Below are positions 57,448 to 64,000 of a stretch of 64,000 nt of DNA, one piece after another (the stretch's first letter is position 1; each line of letters opens with the position of its first letter). Below the pieces are notes generated by a model. The model saw only the letters and a program-made list of their open reading frames with translations. It did not search any database and was not told the DNA's origin. Made by a program: the position numbers and the translations under genes. Where the stretch lies: positions 320,117-384,116 of the forward strand of contig NZ_LGEC01000016.1 of NCBI RefSeq assembly GCF_001279585.1, given 5' to 3'. Source of the stretch: Nocardiopsis sp. NRRL B-16309 (GTDB lineage Bacteria; Actinomycetota; Actinomycetes; Streptosporangiales; Streptosporangiaceae).

Positions 57448-58914
57448 TCAGCGCCGCTCTTCTCCGCCGTACCAGCTCTGCTGATCCCCGGTACCGCTCT
57501 GTCCCTGCTGGTCAGAGCCGTAGCCGGAACCGGAGCCGTACTGGCCTCCGTAGGATCCGGTCCCCTGGCCGGCCGCGTCGGTACCGTTGTTCTCACCGGA
57601 GTTAAAGAATGGTTCAACTCCGCCCTCGGCGGGAGTGTCCTGCGCCTGCCCTCGCTGGTCCGCGCCCTGGTACCAGCCGTACTGGATCGCGTCCTGGGCG
57701 GCCTGCTCGCCGGAGTTCGGGGCCGCGTCGGCGGCCTGCTGGCCGCTGTCGTAGGACTGCGGCGCGTACTGGGAGGGGTCGTAGGCCGCCGCGTACTCGC
57801 CCTGCTGCTGCGCGGCGGCGTCGGTGCCGTACTGCTGGCCGTAGGCCTGCTGGGCGCCGGTCCCGTACTGCTGGCCGTAGGCCGCCTGCTGCTGCGCGGC
57901 GGCGTCCGCACCGAACTGCTGACCGTACGCGGCCTGCTGCTGCGCCGCCGCGTCATAGGCCTGCTGCTGGCCGGAGGCGTCCGCGCCGAACTGCTGGCCG
58001 TAGGCGTGCTGGGCACCCGTCCCGTACTGCTGACCGTAGGCCGCCTGCTGCTGCGCGGCCGCGTCATAGGCCTGCTGCTGGCCAGAGGCGTCCGCGCCGA
58101 ACTGCTGACCGTACGCGGCCTGCTGCTGCGCCGCCGCGTCGTAGGCCTGCTGCTGGCCGGAGGCGTCCACACCGAACTGCTGACCGTAGGCGGCCTGCTG
58201 CTGCGCGGCGGCGTCATAGCCCTGCTGCTGGCCGTAGGCCTGCTGGGCGCCGGTCCCGTACTGCTGGGCGTAGGCCTGCTGCTGACCGGTCTGCATCGGG
58301 TCGGCACCGGTCTGGGCCGGGTCCGCGGCTGCCGCCTGGCCCTGGTAGCCGGTCTGCGCGGGGTCGGCGGCCGGCTGGACGGGGTAGCCGGGCTGGGCGA
58401 AGGACTGCTGGGCTCCCGTCGCGGGCGGGTAGGCCTGCTGCGGGTTGTACTGCGGCTGCTGCGGCTGCTGCGGCCGGGGCACCAGCACGGGGTTGTTGAA
58501 GACCTTGAGCAGCACGAAGCCGACCAGGCCGAGCACCGCGCCGTGGCTCAGCGTGGAGAACATGGAGGAGAAGCCGTAGCCGGCGTTCTCGACTCCGATG
58601 AAGCCCGTGATCAGGCCGATCAGGGCGAACAGCAGTCCGACACCGACCATGATCATCGCGGTCACCACGACCGGGGCCGCGGCGGCGCGCGACTGCTCGT
58701 TCGTCACGACCACGGCGACCGCGGCCGACACCAGCAGGACGATCCACACTCCGTAGAAACCGGCACCCGCCCCGCTCATCGCGGACGCGAACGTCCCGGG
58801 GTAGCTGGACCCCGCGATCATGCGGATGAGACTCGCCAGCATGGATGCGCCCGCGGCTCCCAGGAGGATCCAGGCCCCCAGCGGGCGCAGGCGGTCTAGT
58901 GATTCGGTGTTCAA
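57448..58914 (-). CDS. Four-TM membrane protein with long Gln/Tyr/Gly-rich prion-like tail
   Basis: This 488-aa protein has about four membrane segments in the first 130 residues (LGAWILLGAAGASMLASLIR, FYGVWIVLLVSAAVAVVV, VVVTAMIMVGVGLLFALIGL and HGAVLGLVGFVLLKVF). The remaining 355 residues are disordered and made of repeats such as AYDAAAQQQAAYGQQFGADA, with a unit of about 25 aa. The layout resembles the mycobacterial 34-kDa antigen/DUF5336 proteins (inference). The start is TTG at 58914 (LNTESLDRLRPLG) behind AGAGGGGAA. It is divergent from fbiA. Such a tail could drive condensation or wall interactions. Confidence 0.75.
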   Translation of the reverse strand: MNTESLDRLRPLGAWILLGAAGASMLASLIRMIAGSSYPGTFASAMSGAGAGFYGVWIVLLVSAAVAVVVTNEQSRAAAAPVVVTAMIMVGVGLLFALIGLITGFIGVENAGYGFSSMFSTLSHGAVLGLVGFVLLKVFNNPVLVPRPQQPQQPQYNPQQAYPPATGAQQSFAQPGYPVQPAADPAQTGYQGQAAAADPAQTGADPMQTGQQQAYAQQYGTGAQQAYGQQQGYDAAAQQQAAYGQQFGVDASGQQQAYDAAAQQQAAYGQQFGADASGQQQAYDAAAQQQAAYGQQYGTGAQHAYGQQFGADASGQQQAYDAAAQQQAAYGQQFGADAAAQQQAAYGQQYGTGAQQAYGQQYGTDAAAQQQGEYAAAYDPSQYAPQSYDSGQQAADAAPNSGEQAAQDAIQYGWYQGADQRGQAQDTPAEGGVEPFFNSGENNGTDAAGQGTGSYGGQYGSGSGYGSDQQGQSGTGDQQSWYGGEERR

Positions 58915-59158
58915 GGGAGGTTCCCCTCTGCTGCTTCGCCGTCGCGTCGGTGAAAGCTTGGCATATCGTCGGTCGGTCAGATGAATCGACCGGATCCGGA
59001 CAGAACCTGGGGACACCGGGCACCGGTCGACAGAATGAGATGGCGGCCGGAGCGGCCGGGTTCACGAGGGCCCGGCGCCAGATCGGTCACACCTGCGTCG
59101 CGCGCCCACGGCGGGGCAGACGACCCATACACGCCACCAGCCTGCCAGACTTGGACGC

Positions 59159-60139
59159 ATGCGGATAGTCGTACCGGCCGGCGGTATCGGCGGCGCACGT
59201 TTCCTACGCGGCCTCAAGGCGGCGCTGGGAACGGACGCTCCTGCCACCGAAGACCAGACCACAGGCAGCAGCATCACCGTCATCGGCAACACGGGTGACG
59301 ACATCACCCTGTTCGGGCTGAGGATCTGTCCGGATCTGGACACGGTGATGTACACCCTCGGCGGCGGCATCAACGAGGAACAGGGGTGGGGCCGCACCGA
59401 CGAGTCCTTCACCGTCAAGGAGGAGCTCGCGGCCTACGGGATGCAGCCCACCTGGTTCGGGCTCGGCGACCGGGACACCGCCACCCACATCGTGCGCGCG
59501 CAGATGCTCGCGGCGGGCTACCCGCTCTCCGCGGTGACCGAGGCCCTGTGCGACCGCTGGCGACCGGGCGTGCGCCTCCTGCCCATGACCGACGACCAGG
59601 TCGAGACGCACGTGGTCGTCGACGACGGCCAGGGCCGCCGCGCCATCCACTTCCAGGAGTGGTGGATCCGCCACCGCGCCGCCCTGCCCGCCGAGCAGAT
59701 CGTCAGCGTGGGCGCCGAGTCGGCCAAGCCCGCCCCCGGGGTGCTGGCCGCGATCGCCGAGGCGGACGCGGTCATCCTGCCGCCGTCCAACCCGGTCGTC
59801 AGCGTCGGCTCCGTCCTCAACGTCCCCGGGATGCGCGAGGCCATGGTCGGCAAGACCGTGGTGGGCGTCTCACCCATCATCGGCGGAGCCCCCGTCCGCG
59901 GCATGGCCGACGCCTGCCTGGCCGCGATCGGCGTGGAGACCTCCGCGGGCGCGGTCGCCGAGCACCTGGGCTCGGACCTGCTCGACGGCTGGCTGGTCGA
60001 CGAGGCCGACGCGGGGACCGCGGTCGAGGGGATCGAGGTCCGCTCGCGCCCGCTGTACATGACGGGCCCGGAGGAGACCGAGGCGATCGCCCGGGCCGCC
60101 GTAGACCTGGCAGTCGAGCTGCGGGGGACGGACCGGTGA
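59159..60139 (+). CDS. fbiA: 2-phospho-L-lactate transferase (F420 biosynthesis)
   Basis: This 326-aa enzyme (CofD/FbiA) joins the Fo deazaflavin with a phospho-lactate or phosphoenolpyruvate moiety to make (dehydro)F420-0. It starts MRIVVPAGGIGGARFLRGL and has VIGNTGDDITLFGLRICPDLDTV, the DDQVETHVV segment, LPPSNPVVSVG and SPIIGGAPVRGMAD, all conserved. The ATG may be used without a leader: CAGACT lies 9 bp before it. Its stop codon overlaps the fbiB GTG (GTGA). F420 serves many actinobacterial oxidoreductases. Confidence 0.95.
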   Translation: MRIVVPAGGIGGARFLRGLKAALGTDAPATEDQTTGSSITVIGNTGDDITLFGLRICPDLDTVMYTLGGGINEEQGWGRTDESFTVKEELAAYGMQPTWFGLGDRDTATHIVRAQMLAAGYPLSAVTEALCDRWRPGVRLLPMTDDQVETHVVVDDGQGRRAIHFQEWWIRHRAALPAEQIVSVGAESAKPAPGVLAAIAEADAVILPPSNPVVSVGSVLNVPGMREAMVGKTVVGVSPIIGGAPVRGMADACLAAIGVETSAGAVAEHLGSDLLDGWLVDEADAGTAVEGIEVRSRPLYMTGPEETEAIARAAVDLAVELRGTDR

Positions 60140-61431
60140 GCGCCCGCGTCAGCGTCCGCGGACTGGACGGCATCCCCGAGGTCCGCGAGGGCGACGACCT
60201 GGTGGCGCTGGTCGCCGACGCCGTGGCCGCCTCCGGCACCCCGCTGGCCGACGGCGACGTGCTCGTGGTCACCTCCAAGATCGTCAGCAAGGCCGAGGGG
60301 CGCTCGCGCCGGATGGACCGCGAGGAGGCCGTCGACGCCGAGACCGTGCGCGTGGTGGCCCGCGCGGGCCGCACCCGGATCGTGCAGACCCGCCACGGGC
60401 TGGTGATGGCCGCGGCCGGTGTGGACGCCTCCAACGTCGAACCCGGCACGGTGCTGCTGCTGCCGGAGGACTCCGACGCCTCCGCCCGCGCTCTGCGCGC
60501 GGGGCTGCGCGAGCGCCTGGGCGTGCGCGTGGGCGTCATCGTGTCCGACACCTTCGGCCGCCCCTGGCGGGTGGGCCAGACCGACGTGGCCATCGGAGCC
60601 GCCGGGGTCGTCCCCGTCCAGGACCTGCGCGGCACCGCCGACGCGCACGGCAACGTGATGGAGGCCACGGTCAACGCGGTCGCCGACGAGATCGCCGGCG
60701 CGGGGGAACTGGTCAAGGGCAAGACGAGCGCGGTCCCGGTCGCGGTCGTCAGCGGGCTCGGCGACCTGGTCACCGAGGAGGACGGCCCGGGGGCGGCGGC
60801 CCTCGTGCGCCCGGCCGACGCGGACCTGTTCCGGTACGGCTCGCGCGACGTGGTCCCGGCCCGACGCACCGTGCGCTCGTTCACCGACGAGCCGGTCGAC
60901 CCGGCCGCCGTGCGCCGCGCGGTGGCCACGGCCGTCACGGCGCCCGCGCCGCACCACACCACGCCGTGGCGGTTCGTGCTCGTGGAGTCGGCGCACACGC
61001 GCAAGCGGCTGTTGGACGCGATGCTCCAGGCGTGGGTGGCCGACCTGCGGGCCGACGGTTTCTCCGAGGAGGCCATCGCCCGCCGCACCCGGCGCGGCGA
61101 CGTGCTCCGGGAGGCGCCCTACCTGGTGGTGCCGTTCCTCGTCGCGGACGGCGCCCACCCCTACCCCGACGAGCGCCGGGCCGCGGCCGAGCAGTCGATG
61201 TTCCTCGTGGCGATGGGCGCCGGGGTGCAGAACCTGCTGGTGGGGCTGGCCATGGAGGGCCTGGGGTCGGCCTGGATCTCCTCGACGATGTTCTGCGCCG
61301 ACGTCGTGCGCGAGGTGCTGGACGTCCCGGCCGAGTGGCGGCCCATGGGATCGGTGGCGGTCGGGCACGCGGCCGAGCCGCCCCGGGACCGGCCGCCGCG
61401 GGACCCCGAGGACTTCGTCACCGTCCGCTGA
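60136..61431 (+). CDS. fbiB: F420 gamma-glutamyl ligase fused to nitroreductase-type domain
   Basis: This 431-aa two-domain protein adds the poly-glutamate tail to F420-0. The C-terminal FMN domain reduces dehydro-F420-0 in actinobacteria. The N-terminal CofE domain has VVTSKIVSKAEGR, VIVSDTFGRPWRVGQTDVAI and DAHGNVMEATVNAVADEIAG. The C-terminal domain starts near residue 245 with VVPARRTVRSFTDEPVD and has APAPHHTTPWRFVLVES and GLGSAWISSTMF. Length matches full FbiB. It is translationally coupled to fbiA. The repeat region begins directly after its stop codon. Confidence 0.95.
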   Translation: MSARVSVRGLDGIPEVREGDDLVALVADAVAASGTPLADGDVLVVTSKIVSKAEGRSRRMDREEAVDAETVRVVARAGRTRIVQTRHGLVMAAAGVDASNVEPGTVLLLPEDSDASARALRAGLRERLGVRVGVIVSDTFGRPWRVGQTDVAIGAAGVVPVQDLRGTADAHGNVMEATVNAVADEIAGAGELVKGKTSAVPVAVVSGLGDLVTEEDGPGAAALVRPADADLFRYGSRDVVPARRTVRSFTDEPVDPAAVRRAVATAVTAPAPHHTTPWRFVLVESAHTRKRLLDAMLQAWVADLRADGFSEEAIARRTRRGDVLREAPYLVVPFLVADGAHPYPDERRAAAEQSMFLVAMGAGVQNLLVGLAMEGLGSAWISSTMFCADVVREVLDVPAEWRPMGSVAVGHAAEPPRDRPPRDPEDFVTVR

Positions 61432-61438
61432 GGGGGTA

Positions 61439-61545
61439 GGGGCGCTTCACGCCGGAAGGGATCGGGTGGGGGTCGGGGCGCTTCACGCCGGAAGGGATCG
61501 GGGCGCCTCACGCCGGAAGGGTTCGGGGCGCATCACGCCGGGTCC
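61439..61545. repeat. Four tandem 25-36 bp repeats after fbiB
   Basis: GGCGCnTCACGCCGG-type units begin at 61441, 61477, 61502 and 61527 (variants CTTCAC, CTTCAC, CCTCAC, CATCAC), each followed by AAGGG(A/T)TCGGG in the first three. Each contains a CGG/CCG dyad. They form the left edge of the mosaic. Confidence 0.75.
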
Positions 61546-62369
61546 TTCGTCGTCGCTACTGCCTTGCTCGTTCCTCGCTGGCGGCAGAGACTCCTCCTGC
61601 AGGCACCGGCGCGCCCCTCACCCCCCTGCTTTCTTTGGGCCTCCGCTCGTTCCTCGCTTTGGCCCGACCAACCCCCCAGTGGTCCCCAAGAGCGCATCGC
61701 TCACGTCCAACCCCCCAGTGGTTCCCGAGAGCACATCGCTCACCTCCAACCCCAAGTAGTACCGGTGAGCGGAACCGCTCACCTCCAACCCCCAGTGGTG
61801 CCGGTGAGCGGAACCGCTGACCTTCAACCCCCTCGGGGGAAGACCCGGGAGCGCATCAGCCCCGACCAACCCCCCGTGGTCCCCGAGAGCGCATCGCTCA
61901 CGTCCACCCCCGTGGTTCCCGTAGCCCCGCGTGTGCCCACCCAACCCCCAGTGGTCCCCAAGAGCACATCGCTCACCTCCAACCCCCAGTAGTGCCGGTG
62001 AGCGGAACCGCTCACGCCCACCCCCCAGTGGTGCCGGTGGCCCAGCGTGTGCACGCCCAACCCCCTGTGCCTCATGGCCAGCGGGTGGAAGCCGCGCGAC
62101 CCGGCCCCCCTCAACCCCAAGGGGTGAGACGTGAGCCGTCCAACCGAGGGAACCCGCAGTGCGGACCTGCACGAACAGGCCTACGTCAGCCCCAGGGGGT
62201 GAGAGGTGGCCGTTCAGACTGCGGGGCCACAGGGGGTGTCGCGAGGGGCGCGCCAGTGTTCTGCAGGAGGAGACGGGGCCGCCGGAACGAGCAAGGCAAG
62301 TCGACGACGAAGAACGCTGGCTACTCGGCGCCCCGAGCACGGGCCAAAGCGAGGAACGAGCGGAGGCCC
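61545..62369. repeat. Inverted repeat blocks flanking the hairpin array
   Basis: A perfect 30-bp sequence at 61637-61666 recurs reverse-complemented at 62340-62369. A second, interrupted block at 61545-61619 (CTTCGTCGTCG, GCCTTGCTCGTTCC, CTCCTCCTGCAG, GGCGCGCCCCTC) recurs reverse-complemented at 62243-62312. The order is B-A on the left and B'-A' on the right, not the A'-B' of a simple inverted repeat, so blocks were rearranged or inverted separately. I see no transposase or terminal target duplication. Confidence 0.75.
61668..62135. repeat. 39-bp tandem repeat array with hairpin cores
   Basis: About 12 imperfect units start with CCAACCCCCCAGTGGT. Units 1-4 (61668-61706, 61707-61745, 61746-61784, 61785-61823) are exactly 39 bp. 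Later ones vary in length and decay toward 62135. Each core is one of two alternative dyads, GAGCG-CAT-CGCTC or GTGAGCGG-AA-CCGCTCAC, and some units have neither. Open frames through the array only reflect the multiple-of-3 period. The 1.1-kb gap from 61432 to 62550 has no credible gene. Confidence 0.8.
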
Positions 62370-62441
62370 CCGGAGACACAGCGCGGAGGCCCCCAGCAAA
62401 CACACCCCCGAGGAAAAGGGCAACTTTCTTTACCATTTCCG

Positions 62442-62470
62442 TTGACGGGGCCGGAACACAACTCTAAGGT
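62442..62470 (+). promoter_or_regulatory. Promoter of the chitinase gene
   Basis: TTGACG (62442-62447) and TAAGGT (62465-62470) are 17 bp apart, about 80 bp before the ATG. The dyad CTAA-CAA-TTAG follows at 62474-62484. No DasR-like site is recognisable. Confidence 0.5.
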
Positions 62471-62550
62471 TTCCTAACAATTAGCGTGGCCTCCGCGCCT
62501 CCCCACAACGACGCATCGTCTCCCCGCTCGATGACAGGAGCACGCCCCCC

Positions 62551-63798
62551 ATGCACGAACACCGTCGTACCCCCCGCCGACGCGGCACCGTCGCCGCCCT
62601 GATCGGCGCGGGCGCCCTCCTGGCCTCCGCGCTGGTCGCCGGCGCCGGACAGTTCACCCCCTCCCCCACAGAGGTCGAGCCCGTGGCCGACACCGAGACC
62701 GCCCAGCAGTCCGCCCCCTGGCTGACCGGCTACTGGCACAACTTCGACAACGGCTCCAACGTCCTCACCCTCGGCGAGGTCCCCAGCGAGTACAACCTGG
62801 TCGCCGTCTCCTTCGCCGACAACCACCCCTCGCTCGACGGCGGCATCACGTTCAACCTCGCCAGCGCGGAGCTGGACGGCTACACCGACCAGGCGTTCCG
62901 CGACGACATCGCGGCCGTGCAGGCCGAGGGGCGCAAGGTCATCCTCTCGGTCGGCGGCGAACTCGGGCACGTGTCCGTCACCAACGCCACGCAGGCCCGC
63001 AACTTCGCCGACACCGCGTTCGCGCTGATGCAGGACTACGGCTTCGACGGCATCGACATCGACCTCGAACACGGCATCGACGCCCAGTACATGAGCAGTG
63101 CCCTGCGCGACCTGAGCTCCCAGGCCGGCTCCGACCTGATCCTGACGATGGCGCCGCAGACCATCGACTTCCAGAGCCCGGACCGCGAGTACCCCAAGCT
63201 CGCCATGGAGATCTCGGACATCCTGACCATCGTCAACATGCAGTACTACAACTCCGGCACGATGCTGGGCTGCGACGACCAGGTCTACAGCCAGGGCACC
63301 GCCGACTTCGTCGCCGCGCTGGCCTGCATCCAGCTGGAGATGGGGCTGAGCCCGGACCAGGTCGGTCTGGGGCTGCCCGCGACCCCCTCCGCGGCCGGCG
63401 GCGGGCACATGGCGCCGACCGAGATCGTGCGGGCGCTCGACTGCCTGGAGAGCGGGACCAACTGCGGATCCTTCTCCCCCGAGACCCCCTACGGCCCCAT
63501 CGGCGGCGTGATGACCTGGTCCGTGAACTGGGACTCCACCAACGGCTACGCCTTCGCCGAGACGATCTCCGCCCGCCTGGGCAGCGGCCCCGGAGAGCCC
63601 ACGGACGAGCCGACCGATGAGCCCACCGAGGACCCCGTCGACTGCGACGCCCCCGCCTGGGCCTCCGGCTCCGTCTACACCGCCGGTGACACGGTCTCCC
63701 ACGAGGGCACCGTGTACCGCGCCAAGTGGTGGACGCGCGGCGAGGAGCCCGGCACCACCGGCCAGTGGGGCGTCTGGGAGACCGTCGGCGCCTGCTGA
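62551..63798 (+). CDS. Secreted GH18 chitinase with C-terminal CBM5/12 chitin-binding domain
   Basis: This 415-aa exported protein has a signal peptide (about residues 1-33 after a basic HEHRRTPRRRG start). The GH18 barrel contains VILSVGGELG and the catalytic DGIDIDLEH with proton donor Glu173. Downstream are VNMQYYNSG and GVMTWSVNWD. A Glu/Pro/Thr linker with repeated TDEP precedes a CBM5/12 domain (CDAPAWASGSVYTAGDTVSH and AKWWTRGEEPG). It likely hydrolyses chitin outside the cell, giving GlcNAc oligomers for the GH3 and PTS genes at 8-14 kb. AGGAG lies 11 nt before the ATG. The short length is like the single-domain bacterial ChiD/ChiC group. Confidence 0.94.
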   Translation: MHEHRRTPRRRGTVAALIGAGALLASALVAGAGQFTPSPTEVEPVADTETAQQSAPWLTGYWHNFDNGSNVLTLGEVPSEYNLVAVSFADNHPSLDGGITFNLASAELDGYTDQAFRDDIAAVQAEGRKVILSVGGELGHVSVTNATQARNFADTAFALMQDYGFDGIDIDLEHGIDAQYMSSALRDLSSQAGSDLILTMAPQTIDFQSPDREYPKLAMEISDILTIVNMQYYNSGTMLGCDDQVYSQGTADFVAALACIQLEMGLSPDQVGLGLPATPSAAGGGHMAPTEIVRALDCLESGTNCGSFSPETPYGPIGGVMTWSVNWDSTNGYAFAETISARLGSGPGEPTDEPTDEPTEDPVDCDAPAWASGSVYTAGDTVSHEGTVYRAKWWTRGEEPGTTGQWGVWETVGAC

Positions 63799-63820
63799 CG
63801 CCCGGCCGAGCCCCCTTCCC

Positions 63821-63859
63821 GGCGGCCCGTCACCGCACTCCCGACCGTGACGGGCCGCC
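63821..63859 (+). terminator. Terminator of the chitinase gene
   Basis: A perfect 13-bp stem, GGCGGCCCGTCAC with GTGACGGGCCGCC, has a 13-nt loop 22 bp after the stop codon. The final 140 bp of the window show nothing further. Confidence 0.8.
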
Positions 63860-64000
63860 ACTCCCCCAGGGGCGGGGCGCCGCGACCCTGCGCCCCGCCC
63901 TCCCCACCCCGCCCTTCGCCTCCACCCTCGCCGCCGCTCCCCCGTCCCCCACCGACGGGCGCCCCGGCGGGTCCCGCGCGCGTCCCGCGCCGGGGAGGAC

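Noticed and set aside
61668..62135. CRISPR array
   Set aside because: Units are contiguous and diverged without unique spacers of constant length, and no cas gene is in the window.
61618..62436. 272-aa minus-strand frame through the repeat array
   Set aside because: The frame is open because the repeat period is 39 bp, a multiple of 3. It has no ribosome site and its periodic sequence GLEVSGSAHR is just the translated repeat.
61432..62550. Insertion sequence or transposon remnant
   Set aside because: Inverted blocks exist, but there is no transposase-like frame, no target-site duplication and the block order is not that of terminal inverted repeats.

Overview
The window is high-GC, gene-dense actinomycete chromosome with GTG starts, short ATGA/GTGA overlaps and strong GC3 bias. 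The gene set (MtrAB-LpqB, WhiB, F420 genes fbiA/fbiB, DasR, DUF397, LpqB/HPF/SecA synteny) fits a filamentous actinobacterium. Nocardiopsis or a close relative is my best guess from sequence style, not a proven assignment. From memory, the gene order strongly resembles the secA1-hpf-comF-lpqB-mtrB-mtrA-sahH-manB-whiB2-fbiA-fbiB region of Mycobacterium tuberculosis and the matching NAD-GDH-to-fbiA region of Streptomyces. The backbone is therefore vertically inherited, with accessory cassettes inserted into it.

Layout. 0-8.2 kb: a giant NAD-dependent glutamate dehydrogenase with a GTTAC-N6-GTTAC box upstream, two HAD phosphatase-like genes, a leaderless MerR-thioredoxin pair and a DUF6912-like gene. 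8.2-15.3 kb: an amino-sugar module (NagZ-type GH3 lipoprotein, PTS IIA and IIB, a double-SIS isomerase/deaminase, a DasR-type GntR regulator, PTS IIC) arranged around one divergent promoter with a composite DasR-like operator, then a DM13 protein. 15.5-26.4 kb: secA, hpf, comFC, lpqB, mtrB and mtrA. A probable free-standing structured RNA lies between comFC and hpf.

26.8-37.1 kb: the conserved DUF4129/DUF4350/MoxR/DUF58/SpoIIM/RDD membrane module, interrupted by an NB-ARC-TPR gene and a DUF397 gene. 37.2-42.0 kb: two tandem SAH-hydrolase-family genes of different subtypes, a MerR-like gene with an 11-bp-arm palindrome, and an unrecognised gene. 42.1-46.5 kb: a PhnDCE-type importer followed by an MptpB-like phosphatase and a TetR regulator. 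46.6-50.9 kb: a Ser/Thr kinase, a Trm112-like protein, a phosphomannomutase, DUF3499 and a degenerate zincin.

51-57.2 kb: an intergenic repeat, DUF5719, a giant glycosyltransferase-membrane protein and a WhiB regulator. 57.4-61.4 kb: a membrane protein with a long Q/Y/G-rich prion-like tail, then fbiA-fbiB for coenzyme F420. 61.4-62.5 kb: a 1.1-kb non-coding mosaic of repeats. 62.5-63.8 kb: a secreted GH18-CBM5/12 chitinase, which may feed the amino-sugar PTS at the other end.

The most interesting items are the structured RNA at 20628-20946 (probably the raiA motif, with an 18-bp terminal stem, promoter and terminator visible), the intergenic hairpin array at 61.7-62.1 kb with block-inverted flanks, the importer-phosphatase cassette without any C-P cleavage enzyme, and the NB-ARC insertion.
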